Assembly (NCBI RefSeq): GCF_024972755.1
Contig: NZ_CP087724.1
Span: 2,108,001-2,172,000 of the forward strand
Source of the DNA: Halanaeroarchaeum sp. HSR-CO
GTDB lineage: Archaea > Halobacteriota > Halobacteria > Halobacteriales > Halobacteriaceae
Length of the DNA stretch: 64,000 nt
Direction of reading: 5' to 3'
Part shown: positions 41,632 to 53,307 of the stretch, piece after piece
How the letters are laid out: every line of letters starts with the position of its first letter
Numbering within the stretch: the first letter of the stretch is position 1
The notes under the pieces: generated by a model
What the model saw: the letters and a program-made list of their open reading frames with translations, nothing else
What the model was told of the DNA's origin: nothing
Databases searched by the model: none
Made by a program: the position numbers and the translations under genes

Positions 41632-42362
41632 GCGAACCACTCCCGCACCGTCCCGCTGACGCGTTCGAGCACGGCGGGGTCGTCGCTCGGCCGACCGACG
41701 CTGACCGCATCCGCGCCGTAGGCGAGATACTCGCGCGTCGTCCGCTCGTCACGAACCCCGTTGTTCGCGATGACGAACGCGTCTGTGGCGTCGACGACCT
41801 CCGCGATGACGGCCTCGGAGTCCATGGCATCGACGTGGATAGCGTCGAGACCGGCCGCCTCGAGCCGAGCGGCGAGAGCGGGGAGGTCGACGTCGGGAAC
41901 CTCCGCACGGACCTTGGCGCTCACCGTCGCCCCTTCGTCGGCGGCCGCGTCGACCTGCGCCGCCAGTCGTTCCGGGTGCCCGAGGAGCGTCTCACCGGCA
42001 CCAGCCGCACACATCTCCTCCTGGCGACAGTGCGCATTGATCTCCAGGATGGCACCCCGCTCGGCGCAGATCCGGGCGGCAGGCCGAATCGCACCCGGCC
42101 CGACGGCCCGGACGTTGAATCCCGGTCGAATCGGTACGTCGACGAGCGCGTCGAGTTGCTCGCGCATGAACTCGAGGGGGGCCGCCGGCAGGAACTCATC
42201 GCGGTCCCGGTCGGCGACCATCGTCTCTGCGGCCTCGCGCGTCGGTTCGTCGAGCGACAGCCCGCCGAGGAACGCCCCACCGGCGTACGGGACGCCGGCC
42301 CTGGCCCACTGGGCGTCCGATTCGCCGCTCAGGCTCGCCAGCGCGAGACGGGGCTCGAACAT
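41628..42362 (-). CDS. Dus-like TIM-barrel flavoprotein
   Basis: This 244-residue protein resembles archaeal proteins annotated as tRNA-dihydrouridine synthase or dihydropyrimidine dehydrogenase-related. It has a TIM-barrel order with a short N-terminal strand, GFNVRAVGP, EINAHCRQEEMCAAGAGE, and VIANNGVRDERTTREYLAYGADAVSVGR, which is the phosphate-binding end for FMN. The central AHCRQEEMC cysteines may be functional. It is shorter than true Dus enzymes, so the substrate is uncertain. The ATG overlaps the cofD stop (TGATG). Confidence 0.75.
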   Translation of the reverse strand: MFEPRLALASLSGESDAQWARAGVPYAGGAFLGGLSLDEPTREAAETMVADRDRDEFLPAAPLEFMREQLDALVDVPIRPGFNVRAVGPGAIRPAARICAERGAILEINAHCRQEEMCAAGAGETLLGHPERLAAQVDAAADEGATVSAKVRAEVPDVDLPALAARLEAAGLDAIHVDAMDSEAVIAEVVDATDAFVIANNGVRDERTTREYLAYGADAVSVGRPSDDPAVLERVSGTVREWFA

Positions 42363-43354
42363 CAAATCCCCTCCAGTGCGGTCCCGACCGCGCGAGCGAC
42401 CCGCTCGGCAGCAGCCCGGTCGTCCATCGTCGTGTCCGTCCTGACGACCGGCCGGTCGAGGTCCGTTCCGTCCGCATCGTCGAGGACGAAGGCGTCGGCG
42501 AAGGGATACGCGTCGGCGACGCCGGCAGTGCTCGGTTCGTACCCGACAGCTTCCATCAGGTCCCTAGCGGGGCCCGAGAAGACCTTGTCCTCGACGAAGG
42601 GCGAGACCGCGACGACGCTGGTCTCGTGGAGCGCGGCCTCGATCCCGTCGAGGGCGAGCATCGGGCCGATACTCGTCACCGGGTTCGAGGGGCCGACGAC
42701 GACCGGTCCCTCCCGGATCGCCTCGAGAACGGTCGCCGTGGCCTGGGCGGCCTCGCTGCCCCGGAACTCGACCGATTCGATGGCCGGCTCGCCGCCGCGG
42801 GCCACCCAGAACTCCTGGAAGTGCATCGGACCCGCTGCGGTGTGGACGATGGTCGCCACCGGATCGTCGCTCATCGGCACCACCTCGACCAGGAGGCCGA
42901 AGGCGTCGGCGAGGGTGCGGGTCACCTCGGTGAGCGTCCGGCCCTCGTCGAGGAGACTGGTGCGCAACAGGTGGACGGCACGGTCGCGGTCGCCGATGTG
43001 CATGAACTCCCCGGCCGCGGAGAAGCGCCGCCAGCGGGCGATGTCGCGACCGTCGGTCTGGCGGTCGTCGGGGAGGTAGCGCGGCGTGGCGGGGATATCG
43101 ACCGCAGCCGAGAGGCGGACGATCTCGTCGTGGGTGGTCGTCGGATCGTCGGCGATACCCCACCAGCGGTCGCGATCGAGTTCCTCGGCCCGTTCGTAGA
43201 GGACGGTGTCGATGTCCGGGCAGACGAACAGGCCGCCGAGTTCGACGTCGTCGCCGGTGTTCCCGACGACCGTCGTGTCCGCGGGGGCGATGACGTCCTC
43301 GGCACCGGAGAGGAGTTTCGGCGTCCCGGTGCCGCCGGCGAGAAAGACGGTCAT
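42362..43354 (-). CDS. cofD: 2-phospho-L-lactate transferase (F420 biosynthesis)
   Basis: CofD joins a phospholactyl-type guanylyl donor to FO, making F420-0, the precursor of coenzyme F420. The 330-residue protein starts with the GTP/FO-binding [13 protein letters not shown] motif, has [13 protein letters not shown], and [16 protein letters not shown] in the substrate region. The [12 protein letters not shown] segment is also typical. It opens a tightly coupled four-gene operon with the Dus-like, CitG-like and DUF447 genes. Other cof genes are not in this window. Confidence 0.95.
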   Translation of the reverse strand: MTVFLAGGTGTPKLLSGAEDVIAPADTTVVGNTGDDVELGGLFVCPDIDTVLYERAEELDRDRWWGIADDPTTTHDEIVRLSAAVDIPATPRYLPDDRQTDGRDIARWRRFSAAGEFMHIGDRDRAVHLLRTSLLDEGRTLTEVTRTLADAFGLLVEVVPMSDDPVATIVHTAAGPMHFQEFWVARGGEPAIESVEFRGSEAAQATATVLEAIREGPVVVGPSNPVTSIGPMLALDGIEAALHETSVVAVSPFVEDKVFSGPARDLMEAVGYEPSTAGVADAYPFADAFVLDDADGTDLDRPVVRTDTTMDDRAAAERVARAVGTALEGI

Positions 43355-43386
43355 GCTGGCCAGTGTGTGCCGGAGTGGGTAAACGC

Positions 43387-44133
43387 TTATGCGTCGGCAC
43401 TGCCCGCCTCGCGGGCGTCGTCGACCCAGTCCGGCGCGGCGACGTCGGTGTCGCCGACGTCCGTGTACGTGACCGTCCTGGTGTACGTTCCATCGGTCTC
43501 GCCGCCGTCGAGCGCTAACTCGGCCTGCGTCCGCTGCTCGACGATCACTCCGTCCTCACGAACCGAGAGGACCACCGTCACTGATTCGACGGTAATCCCC
43601 GCACCGAGGTCGGTCGGAAGCGTGGCGTTCGAACCAGTCGCCCGGGCTTCGAACGTGCGCACCTGCTGGCCGTTCACCGTTCCGGTCCCGTTGGCCTCGA
43701 ACGTGTGGTTGGCGATGACGGGGGCGACGTCGGTCGAGACGACCTCGCCCGCGCTCGCGTTGACGTCGAGCGTTCGGTACTGGGGCTCCTCGGCGCCGAC
43801 CCGTTGGTATGCGGTGCCGGATTCGACGTACGTCGTCGCCGGCCCGAGGGCGGTGTCCGTCTCGACCAGGGTGCGATCGGCGTTCAGATCGACGGCCGCC
43901 GAGAGGGTGGAGCTACCGGCGCTCCGACCATCGACCGTGGCGCCCGCTTCGGCCGTGTAGGTGTACGAACCGGCTGCTGCCAGTCCGTCCTGGTGAGCCG
44001 TCGCCATGGTGTCACCGTCGGGAGCGGCGTCGATACCCGTGCCAGGCGAATCGCCGACACCGGGTGCCCCCAGACACCCCGCGGTCACCACGAGCAGGGC
44101 GAGGATCGCGATCGAACGTGTCCGTGCGTGCAT
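43387..44133 (-). CDS. Haloarchaeal lipoprotein (DUF7537-like)
   Basis: This 248-residue protein has a short signal with lipobox (TAGC) at about residue 19 after a hydrophobic stretch (IAILALLVV), so it is likely exported and lipid-anchored. The mature part is beta-rich with repeated TY- and TV-strands ([37 protein letters not shown]), resembling the haloarchaeal lipoprotein family I recall as DUF7537. The function is unknown. It lies between cofD on the same strand and the divergent HD-domain gene. Confidence 0.75.
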   Translation of the reverse strand: MHARTRSIAILALLVVTAGCLGAPGVGDSPGTGIDAAPDGDTMATAHQDGLAAAGSYTYTAEAGATVDGRSAGSSTLSAAVDLNADRTLVETDTALGPATTYVESGTAYQRVGAEEPQYRTLDVNASAGEVVSTDVAPVIANHTFEANGTGTVNGQQVRTFEARATGSNATLPTDLGAGITVESVTVVLSVREDGVIVEQRTQAELALDGGETDGTYTRTVTYTDVGDTDVAAPDWVDDAREAGSADA

Positions 44134-44177
44134 ACACAACCGGTTCGGACCCGGAGGGATACTCCTTACGAACGACG

Positions 44178-44187
44178 GTTTTTATGG
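44178..44187 (+). promoter_or_regulatory. TATA-like box for the HD-domain gene
   Basis: The sequence gtttttatgg lies 23-32 bases before the ATG at 44210, the spacing expected for a leaderless transcript. Confidence 0.5.
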
Positions 44188-44209
44188 GAAGCCGGGCAAT
44201 GTCCTGTCG

Positions 44210-45454
44210 ATGACCACCGTCAAGGACAGCGTCCACGACCACATCGAGGTCACGGGCGTGGCGGCCGCGTTGATGGACACGCCGCCGGTCCAGCGACTGC
44301 GACGCGTGAAACAGCTGGGCACGGCGTCGCTGGTCTACCCGTCGGCGAACCACACCCGGTTCGAACACAGCCTCGGCGTCTACCACCTGGCGGCGCTGGC
44401 TCTCGAGCACCTGGATATCCACGGCAGGCGCGCCGAGACTGTCCGTGCCGCGGCCATCCTCCACGACGTGGGCCACGGGCCGTTCAGTCACAACGTCGAG
44501 GACCTCATCCACCGCCGGACCGGTCGCTACCACGACGACGTCGACGACATCGTTACGACCGGGGCGGTCGCACGAGCGCTCGACGCCCACGAGATCGCCC
44601 CCGACCGGGTCGTCGAGTTGATCGACGGGGAGGGACTTCTCGGCCAGCTCGTCGCCGGCGAACTCGACGTCGACCGGATGGACTACCTGGTGCGCGATGC
44701 CCACCACACGGGGGTTCCGTACGGGACTATCGATCACCAGCGGCTGGTTCGCGCGCTCCGGTTCGTCGACGGGCACCTGGTCCTCGAGGAAGGCAACGTC
44801 CAGAGCGCCGAAAGCCTCCTGGTCGCTCGCGCGTTGATGAACCCCACCGTCTACAACCATCACGTCGCCCGCATCTCGAAGGCGATGCTCCGGCGCGCGA
44901 CGGAGTCGCTCATCGAGACGGGCGAGTACGATGCCGAGACGATCCGGCGGATGGACGACCCGGAACTGCAGGTCGCCCTCCGGACACACGACGGGTCGGC
45001 CGATCTCGGACGACGGCTCGCCGACCGGCGCCTGTACAAGCGGGCCGTCTGGGCCGAGATGGGCGACGTCGGCGACCCGTTCGACGACGACCTCTTCGAC
45101 GCCGACCCAGAGACCATCGCGGGCTACGAGAGGGACATCGCCGAGCGTGCGGGTGTGGAACCGGGGCACGTAATCGTGGACGTCCAGGGCCGTCCATCGA
45201 TGAGGGAATCGACGAGCAGGGTCCTCGTCAACGGGGACGTTCGCCGTCTCGACGAGCAGTCCACGCTCGTCCGGGCGATCCAGATGACCCAGCGCGAGCA
45301 GTGGCGACTCGGCGTCTACGCCCCCGAACGGGAGACCAGTCGCGTCGGGCGCGCGGCCGAGGCCGTCCTCGGACTCGAGACCGACGGCGCGCTCATCGCC
45401 GAGAACGACTCGCCCGGACGGTACGCGACCCTGGGGGACTTCGGGCAGGATTAA
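44210..45454 (+). CDS. HD-domain phosphohydrolase
   Basis: This 414-residue HD-superfamily hydrolase has the metal-binding motifs of the dGTPase/SAMHD1-like group: THTRFEHSLGVYHLA-like segment with His, ILHDVGHGPFSHNVE, and DVDRMDYLVRDAHHTG. It probably hydrolyses a nucleotide or related phosphoester. The C-terminal third (VEPGHVIVDVQGRPSMRE) resembles the regulatory part of archaeal HD proteins of this type. A cell role in nucleotide pool control is plausible but unproved. The amidohydrolase gene follows after 25 bases on the same strand. Confidence 0.88.
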   Translation: MTTVKDSVHDHIEVTGVAAALMDTPPVQRLRRVKQLGTASLVYPSANHTRFEHSLGVYHLAALALEHLDIHGRRAETVRAAAILHDVGHGPFSHNVEDLIHRRTGRYHDDVDDIVTTGAVARALDAHEIAPDRVVELIDGEGLLGQLVAGELDVDRMDYLVRDAHHTGVPYGTIDHQRLVRALRFVDGHLVLEEGNVQSAESLLVARALMNPTVYNHHVARISKAMLRRATESLIETGEYDAETIRRMDDPELQVALRTHDGSADLGRRLADRRLYKRAVWAEMGDVGDPFDDDLFDADPETIAGYERDIAERAGVEPGHVIVDVQGRPSMRESTSRVLVNGDVRRLDEQSTLVRAIQMTQREQWRLGVYAPERETSRVGRAAEAVLGLETDGALIAENDSPGRYATLGDFGQD

Positions 45455-45479
45455 GAGGTACCGGTTGCTGGTGTTGGGT

Positions 45480-46508
45480 ATGGAACTCAGTGGGACCGTC
45501 CTCCGTGGCCCGGACCTCGACCCCATCCAGGGTCGCGTGGTGGTCGAGGACGGGATCATCGTCGCCGTCGAGGAGACGTCGACCGACCCGGGTGAGGACA
45601 TCGTCCTCCCCGCCTTCGTCAACGCACACACCCACGTCGGCGACTCCGTCGCGAAGGGGGCGGGCCGTGACCTCTCACTGGATGAACTCGTCGCTCCGCC
45701 CGACGGACTCAAGCACCAGCTCCTCCGGGCGGCGGACGAAGCGGAGAAGATAGCGGCCATGCACCACTCGCTCGAGTACATGGAGCGGGCCGGAACGGGC
45801 GCCTTCCTCGACTTCCGCGAGGGCGGGGTCGCCGGCGTCGAGGCCCTCCGCGAGGCGGCCGCCGGCCTGGACATCGAAGCCGTGGCCTTCGGGCGGGACG
45901 ACGAAGCAGTCCTCGAGGTCGCGGACGGATTCGGGGCGAGCGGCGCCCGTGACGCCGAATTCAGTGCCATCAGGAACGCCACACGGAGGGCGGGCAAGCC
46001 GTTCGGCATTCACGCCGGTGAACGCGATGCCACCGACGTCAATCCGGCTCTCGACCTGAACCCGGACCATCTGGTCCACATGGTCCACGCTACCGACTTG
46101 CATCTCGACCGCGTGGCGGACGCCGGCGTTCCCATCGTGGCCTGCCCGCGATCGAACCTGGTCACGGGGGTCGGGTTGCCGCCACTGGCGGACCTGGTCG
46201 ACAGCACGACCGTCGCACTGGGAACGGACAACGTCATGCTCAACGGCCCCTCGATGTTCCGCGAGATGGAGTTCGCAACGAAGTGCTGTGACGTCTCGGA
46301 CGAGACGGTCCTCCGGATGGCGACCGTCAACGGTGCGGCGGTGGCCGGTCTCGATGGCGGCGCCATCGAACCGGGCGCCCCGGCGAGACTCCTGGTCCTC
46401 GATGGAGATTCTCACAACCTCGTCGGCTACCGCGACCCGGTGCGAGCGGTCGTCCGCCGAGCCGGTGTCGCCGATGTGGACCGGGTCGTGCTTCCTGCCA
46501 ACAGTTAA
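45480..46508 (+). CDS. Amidohydrolase
   Basis: This 342-residue protein belongs to the TRZ/ATZ-like amidohydrolases. Metal-site motifs are NAHTHVGDS (HxH), GIHAGE, HMVHATDLH and GTDNVML with the catalytic Asp. The final beta-sandwich strands (GAPARLLVLDGDS and YRDPVRAVVRR) belong to the composite N/C domain. Substrates of related enzymes include guanine, adenosine and cytosine derivatives; I cannot assign it. The start ATG 45480 is chosen over an in-frame ATG at 45465, which lies next to a possible promoter. Confidence 0.87.
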   Translation: MELSGTVLRGPDLDPIQGRVVVEDGIIVAVEETSTDPGEDIVLPAFVNAHTHVGDSVAKGAGRDLSLDELVAPPDGLKHQLLRAADEAEKIAAMHHSLEYMERAGTGAFLDFREGGVAGVEALREAAAGLDIEAVAFGRDDEAVLEVADGFGASGARDAEFSAIRNATRRAGKPFGIHAGERDATDVNPALDLNPDHLVHMVHATDLHLDRVADAGVPIVACPRSNLVTGVGLPPLADLVDSTTVALGTDNVMLNGPSMFREMEFATKCCDVSDETVLRMATVNGAAVAGLDGGAIEPGAPARLLVLDGDSHNLVGYRDPVRAVVRRAGVADVDRVVLPANS

Positions 46509-46538
46509 GGATGGGGGCCCAGTAGGAGAGCACAGTCG

Positions 46539-46982
46539 ATGGGCCTCTACGACCGCATCCTCGTCCCGACCGACGGCTCCGACGCGACCGAGCGGGCGGT
46601 GGTCGAGGCGGTGGACCTGGCAGCGGCACACGACGCGACGATACACGCCCTCTACGTGGTCAACACCGCGAGTTTCGCCAGCATCCCGACGGAGTCGTCG
46701 GTCGAGGGGGTCTCCGAGATGCTCGAACGCGAAGGCGACGCGGCGCTCGACGCGGTCGAAGGGGCCGCGAACGAGCGTGGCGTTCCCGTCGAGCGTGTCC
46801 AGCTAGATGGATCGCCGGCCCGTGAGATCGTTCGCTACGCCGAGCAGTCCAACTGCGACCTCGTGGTGATGGGCACCCACGGTCGGGGCGGAATCGACCG
46901 TCTCCTCCTCGGCAGCGTCGCCGAACGCGTGGTCCGGTCGTCGACGGTGCCCGTACTGACGGTGCGTGTCGACGAGGAGTAG
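46539..46982 (+). CDS. Universal stress protein (UspA family)
   Basis: This 147-residue UspA-fold protein begins YDRILVPTDGSDATERAV and ends with the ATP-binding loop VMGTHGRGGIDRLLLGSVAERVVRSSTVPVLTVR. The G-2xG-9xG-S/T signature suggests ATP binding. Haloarchaeal genomes have many paralogs and their individual roles are mostly unknown. It follows the amidohydrolase by 30 bases and is convergent with birA. Confidence 0.92.
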   Translation: MGLYDRILVPTDGSDATERAVVEAVDLAAAHDATIHALYVVNTASFASIPTESSVEGVSEMLEREGDAALDAVEGAANERGVPVERVQLDGSPAREIVRYAEQSNCDLVVMGTHGRGGIDRLLLGSVAERVVRSSTVPVLTVRVDEE

Positions 46983-47002
46983 GGGCCGACTCGGACAGGT
47001 TC

Positions 47003-47941
47003 TCAGGCCGGCCGCAGGTGTTCACAGTCGCCAGCGTGAACGACTCGTTTTTCGCCATCGGTTCGCACGACGAGCGCGCCGGTCTCGGTGACGTCGATGG
47101 CCTCCCCCTCGAACGACGCCGTTGCGGTCTCGATCCGGACGTGCTGTCCGAGGGTGTCGGTGGACGCCACCCAGGCGTCGAGCGTCTCTGACGGCCGCTC
47201 GGAGAGGACAGAGAACCGCTCGAGGATATCCTGGACGAGCGATCGACGGTCGACCGGACCGACTTCCGCCGCGATGCTGGTCGCGTCGGGGGGCACCGAT
47301 GCCTGATCGATATTCGCGTTGAGGCCGATGCCGACAGCGACCCACGAGACCTGCCCCGACTCACCGGCCATCTCCGTCAGGATGCCACAGAGTTTCCGCC
47401 CGCCGCGCTCGCCGTCGCCCGGCACGACCACGTCGTTCGGCCACTTGATCGCCGCGTCGACCCCGCGGTCCCGGACGGCCTCGGTCACCGCGACGGCACC
47501 GGCGAGGGTGAGTAGTGGGACCCTCGCGGGCGGGATATCGGGGGTGACGACGATGCTCATCCAGACGCCACCACTCGGCGAGTCCCAGGCCCGAGCGCGG
47601 CGCCCACGGCCACCGGTTTGTTCGTCGGCGAGGACGACGAGGTCGGTGGCCCCGTCTGCGGCCCGTTCGCGAGCGATGGCGTTCGTGCTGTCCACCTGCT
47701 CGTGGTACTCCACGTCGAAGGGGGCATCGAGACCGAATTCGACCGCAGCATCGCCGTACTCCGGGATCGACGCCAGTTCGTACCCCGTCTCAGTACCGCG
47801 GATCGTGAAGCCGTCCTCGCGGAGGGCTTCGACGTGCTTCCAGACGGCAGCGCGGGACACGTCCAGTCGGTCAGCGAGAGCGGGACCCGTGACGGGACCG
47901 TCCGCGAGTTCCGAGAGAATCGCCCGCCTGGTCGCCTGCAT
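47003..47941 (-). CDS. birA: Biotin-protein ligase with HTH domain
   Basis: BirA activates biotin with ATP and transfers it to the carboxyl carrier lysine. The N-terminal winged helix (RRAILSELADGPVTGPALADRLDVSRAAVWKHVEAL) can also repress transcription in bacteria. The catalytic domain has the GRGRRARAWDSPSGGVW loop, KWPNDVVV, and the C-terminal SH3-like region. The 312 residues are a complete bifunctional ligase. It lies 51 bases downstream of pccA on the same strand, which carries the biotin acceptor lysine, so the pair is functionally linked. Confidence 0.94.
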   Translation of the reverse strand: MQATRRAILSELADGPVTGPALADRLDVSRAAVWKHVEALREDGFTIRGTETGYELASIPEYGDAAVEFGLDAPFDVEYHEQVDSTNAIARERAADGATDLVVLADEQTGGRGRRARAWDSPSGGVWMSIVVTPDIPPARVPLLTLAGAVAVTEAVRDRGVDAAIKWPNDVVVPGDGERGGRKLCGILTEMAGESGQVSWVAVGIGLNANIDQASVPPDATSIAAEVGPVDRRSLVQDILERFSVLSERPSETLDAWVASTDTLGQHVRIETATASFEGEAIDVTETGALVVRTDGEKRVVHAGDCEHLRPA

Positions 47942-47992
47942 GTGAGCGGGTAGCCTCCCGTCGGCAAAGAACCATTCGCCACGACGGCCCGG

Positions 47993-49777
47993 TCAGTCGA
48001 TGACCAGGAGGGTGTCGCCCATGTCGACGGACTGGTCCGGTTCCACGAGGACCTGCGAGACCGTCCCGCCCCGGGAGGCGACGACGTCGTTTTCCATCTT
48101 CATCGCCTCGAGCACGCAGAGCACGTCGCCTGCCTGGACCTCCGCACCCTCCTCGACGTCGACCGAGAGGATGGTCCCCTGCATGTCCGCCGTGATGACC
48201 TCGCCGTCGGCGGCCGCGACGCCGGTATCCTCGTTTTCGCCACCCGCGGGCTTCGGTGGACTCGCCTGCCCGCCCGACTGGACGGCGAACTCCGCCGCGC
48301 CACGCTCCTCGAGGTCGACCTCGAACCGTTTGCCGTCGACCTCGACCGTGAACTCCCGTTCGATCGTCTCGGCCGTCTCACCGGCCTCGGCTGGCTCGTG
48401 GCCCCAGCGCTCCTGAGCAGCCTGGATGCGCTCGGTGTCGAACTCCTCGTCGAGGTAGTTCGTCGTGTGCGTCCCCGCGACGAAGCGTTCGTCGGTGAGC
48501 ATCAGTCGATGGAAGGGGATGACCGTCGTGATGCCCTCGACGTCGAACTCGGCGAGCGCACGCTTGCTGCGGGCGATGGCCTCCTCGCGGTCCTCCCCGC
48601 TGACGACGAGTTTCGCGATCATCGAGTCGTAATCGGTCACGAGTTCGTCGCCCTGCCGCAGGGCGTCGTCGATCCGGACGCCGATCCCACCCGGGGGGTC
48701 GTACGTCGCGAGGGTGCCCCCGCTGGCGGGGGCGAACTCCTTCGCGGCGTTCTCCGCGTTGATGCGGAACTCGAAGGCGTGGCCGTCGACCTCGACGTCG
48801 TCCTGCTCGAAGGCCAGTTCCTCGCCGGCCGCGACCCGTAGTTGCCACTTGACGATGTCGATGCCGGTTATTTCCTCCGTGACGGTGTGTTCGACCTGGA
48901 TGCGGGTGTTCACCTCGAGGAAGTAGAACTCGCCGTCCTCGACGAGGAACTCGACCGTCCCGGCGTTCTCGTAGGACGCCTCGCGGACGCCGCGGCGGGC
49001 CGCCGCTCCGATACGCTCGCGGAGGTCGTCGTCCAGCACCGGACTCGGCCCCTCCTCGATGATCTTCTGCTGGCGGCGCTGCAGCGAGCAGTCCCGTTCC
49101 CCGAGGTGGCGGACGTTGCCAGCCTGGTCGGCGATGATCTGCACCTCGATGTGCTTCGGTGCTTCGAGAAACCGCTCGACGTACACCGAGGGGTTGTCGA
49201 AGTACGCCTCGCCCTCGCGGATGGCCGAATCGAGTTTGTCCGCAATCCCGTCGGCGGACTCGACGATCTTCATCCCGCGGCCGCCGCCACCCCCCTCTGC
49301 CTTGATCGCGATGGGGTAGCCGTGTTCTGCGGCAAAGGCCTCGACCTCCTCGGCCTCGCTGACCGGTTCCGTCGTCCCTGGCACGATCGGAACGTCGGCC
49401 GCGGACATGATCTGGCGGGCCTTCGTCTTCTCGCCGAGATCCCGCATCGACGCCGACGACGGGCCGACCCAGGTGATCCCCTCGGTCTCCTCGACGCGCT
49501 CGGCGAACGAGGCGTTCTCCGCGAGGAATCCGTATCCAGGGTGAATGGCGTCAGCGCCCGCGCGCCTGGCGGCCTCGATGATGGCCTCCTGATCGAGGTA
49601 CGAGTCCGCGGCCCGCGCGGGACCGACGTTGTACGCCTCGTCCGCGTACTGGACGTGGCCGCCGTGTTTGTCCGCCTCGCTGTACACCGCGACCGTGTCC
49701 GCCCCGAGTTCCGTCGCGGCCCGCATGACACGCACCGCGATCTCCCCTCGGTTGGCGACGAGAACGGTATCGAACAT
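47993..49777 (-). CDS. pccA: Biotin carboxylase/BCCP subunit of propionyl-CoA carboxylase
   Basis: PccA carboxylates its own biotin with ATP and bicarbonate. The ATP-grasp biotin carboxylase fills the first 450 residues ([30 protein letters not shown]-like motifs at the end). The C-terminal biotinyl domain has the EAMKMEND motif with the acceptor lysine. The 594-residue length fits the archaeal acyl-CoA carboxylase alpha subunit. The start [12 protein letters not shown] at 49777 is chosen by family; a tttgcaaaatattt box lies upstream. PccX and PccB are encoded just before it on the same strand. Confidence 0.94.
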   Translation of the reverse strand: MFDTVLVANRGEIAVRVMRAATELGADTVAVYSEADKHGGHVQYADEAYNVGPARAADSYLDQEAIIEAARRAGADAIHPGYGFLAENASFAERVEETEGITWVGPSSASMRDLGEKTKARQIMSAADVPIVPGTTEPVSEAEEVEAFAAEHGYPIAIKAEGGGGGRGMKIVESADGIADKLDSAIREGEAYFDNPSVYVERFLEAPKHIEVQIIADQAGNVRHLGERDCSLQRRQQKIIEEGPSPVLDDDLRERIGAAARRGVREASYENAGTVEFLVEDGEFYFLEVNTRIQVEHTVTEEITGIDIVKWQLRVAAGEELAFEQDDVEVDGHAFEFRINAENAAKEFAPASGGTLATYDPPGGIGVRIDDALRQGDELVTDYDSMIAKLVVSGEDREEAIARSKRALAEFDVEGITTVIPFHRLMLTDERFVAGTHTTNYLDEEFDTERIQAAQERWGHEPAEAGETAETIEREFTVEVDGKRFEVDLEERGAAEFAVQSGGQASPPKPAGGENEDTGVAAADGEVITADMQGTILSVDVEEGAEVQAGDVLCVLEAMKMENDVVASRGGTVSQVLVEPDQSVDMGDTLLVID

Positions 49778-49852
49778 TTTGCAAATATTTTGGGGAACCC
49801 CCCTACTCACTTTGTCGGTTCGGTACGAGGTCTCACGGGCGGAGACGGCCCC

Positions 49853-50090
49853 TCAGAATCGATCCGACCGCCCGGCCGCACTCCAGGGGTCCGTCGGGGC
49901 CGTCTTCGGAACGCGTCGAGAACAGGCGGTCGTCCGCTCGAGTTTGCCGGCGAACGCCCACTCTCGGCCGTGCCAGGAGGGCGTCTCGTCGGTCGCGGCC
50001 GCCGCCCGGGCCCGGTCGTTCAGGTGGGCGCCGATCGCCGCAGCGATGGCTGCCGCTTCCTCGGTGTCTGCCGCGTCCGGGATCGCGATA

Positions 50091-50110
<20 letters not shown>
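49853..50110 (-). CDS. pccX: PccX-like third subunit of propionyl-CoA carboxylase
   Basis: This 85-residue protein resembles the small PccX subunit described for Haloferax mediterranei propionyl-CoA carboxylase, which is needed for activity. It begins [30 protein letters not shown], contains [16 protein letters not shown], and ends in a basic, low-complexity tail. It overlaps the 3' end of pccB by 20 bases and precedes pccA by 75 bases, matching the pccB-pccX-pccA order. The assignment rests mainly on position and the characteristic N-terminus. Confidence 0.85.
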
Positions 50111-51641
<1,531 letters not shown>

Positions 51642-51696
51642 GGCAATTACTGACACCTTTCAGCGAGCATCCGCAAAAGGATTCCGAGTTGGGGAC

Positions 51697-53094
51697 TCAG
51701 GCCGAATCCGGTCGTTTGAGCCCGATGAAGGTGGCCCCACCGAGGAGGGCGGTGACCGCCAGCACCAGGATCGCCTCCACGGTGATGCCGACCGCACCGA
51801 GGATCCCCGAGATGAGCGTGAATCCGAGGAACAGTGGCAACACGACGGCGATGGCCGACAGCCAGGGGCGACTCACCGCCCGCCCGATGGTGCCCGCCCC
51901 CATCTCGAACTCCGCGATGGCGTCCCGGCCGAGCACCCACCCGGCAAACAACAGGAACCCGAGGAGGCCCGCGGTCAGCATCAGGTCGACGAGGGTGTCG
52001 GCGATGAATCCGAAGATGGCGGGACGCATCGCACTCACCGACCCCGTCACCAGAAAGATCGCGAACAACGAACCGGTCGCCTGTCGACGGGTTATCTCGT
52101 GTTCGTCGACGAGATAGGAGACCGGTACCTCGAGCATCGAGATGGAACTGGAGAGCGCGGCGAGGGCCAGCACGCCGAAGAAGACGAGGGCGATTCCCTC
52201 GCCGAAGGGCAGACGAGCGAACCCACCGGCGAGACTGATGAAGACGGCACCCGCGCCACCGGAGCCAGGATCGACCCCCAGGGTGAACAAGAGCGGGAAG
52301 ACGACGAGACCGGCGATGAAGCCGACGGTGGTGTTGAGGACGGCGATGCTCATTCCGTCGAAGGGGAGCGAGCGGTCCTCCGAGATGTAGGAGGCGTACG
52401 TGATCATCGTCCCGGCACCGACCGAGAGCGTGAACAACGCCTGCCCCGCCGCGGCGCCGAGGACGTCGATGAAGTTGGCCCGCAGGTACGCGAGGTCGAA
52501 GGAGAGGTAGAAGTCGAGTCCGGCAGCCGCCCCGTCCAGGGACATCGCCCAGGCGGCGAGCCCACCGAGGAGCACCACGATGGCGGGGATCATCAGCTTC
52601 GTGGCGAGTTCGATGCCGTCGCGGACCCCGGCGAAGACGATCGCCGCAGTCAGTCCCAGAAACACCACGTGGTAGGCGACGGCTGGTGGGCCGAAACTCA
52701 CCGCAGTGAAGTACGCCGCCGGGTCGGCGAAGTACGCGCCACTCAGACTCTCGACCGTGTACCTGAGTGTCCAGCCCCCGACGACGCTATAGAAGGTCAA
52801 CAGGAACATCGAGGTCAGCACCGCGAACAGGCCGACGTACCCCCACCGCCGTGACCCCGAGAGCGATTCGAGTGCGCCGACCGGGTTTCGTTTCGAGCGA
52901 CGACCGATGACCAGTACGCCGAGCAGGCCCGGGACCCCGACGAACACCACGATGAGCAGGTACACGACGAGGAACGCACTCCCACCGTTGTCGGCGGTCA
53001 TCCAGGGAAATCGCCAGATGTTGCCGAGTCCCACCGCGCTCCCGACCGCGGCGAGGATAAACCCGACACGGGTGTTCCAGGACTCGCGTGTCAT
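51697..53094 (-). CDS. Sodium-dependent transporter (NSS/SNF family)
   Basis: This 465-residue integral membrane protein has about eleven or twelve helices and belongs to the neurotransmitter:sodium symporter family, which imports amino acids or similar compounds with Na+. Its N-terminus WNTRVGFILAAVGSAVGLGNIWRFPW is the conserved helix 1 with the sodium site, and NGGSAFLVVYLL follows. Helix 6 and 8 Gly/Ser-rich segments (LFTLSVGAGTMITYASYI) are present. The substrate is unknown. The start at 53094 has a TATA-like ttattaatt stretch near it. It lies between pccB and sucC, divergent from the latter. Confidence 0.9.
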   Translation of the reverse strand: MTRESWNTRVGFILAAVGSAVGLGNIWRFPWMTADNGGSAFLVVYLLIVVFVGVPGLLGVLVIGRRSKRNPVGALESLSGSRRWGYVGLFAVLTSMFLLTFYSVVGGWTLRYTVESLSGAYFADPAAYFTAVSFGPPAVAYHVVFLGLTAAIVFAGVRDGIELATKLMIPAIVVLLGGLAAWAMSLDGAAAGLDFYLSFDLAYLRANFIDVLGAAAGQALFTLSVGAGTMITYASYISEDRSLPFDGMSIAVLNTTVGFIAGLVVFPLLFTLGVDPGSGGAGAVFISLAGGFARLPFGEGIALVFFGVLALAALSSSISMLEVPVSYLVDEHEITRRQATGSLFAIFLVTGSVSAMRPAIFGFIADTLVDLMLTAGLLGFLLFAGWVLGRDAIAEFEMGAGTIGRAVSRPWLSAIAVVLPLFLGFTLISGILGAVGITVEAILVLAVTALLGGATFIGLKRPDSA

Positions 53095-53307
53095 TAATTC
53101 GCACTGGGTCTGACTGGGCTAAAACCCTGTCGAAGACCGGCGTTCGATGCGACGAAATATTACTACAGGGATCCTGACACGTCGTAATCCACGTACACAA
53201 TCGGGAGCAATCTGCGAGGCCCGTTCCATCGGGTCCCACGAGCGAACGGCAATTGTGCACACTAAATGAGCGGGGTTTAAGCGCCGCCAGTACCGTGCTT
53301 TGACTGC

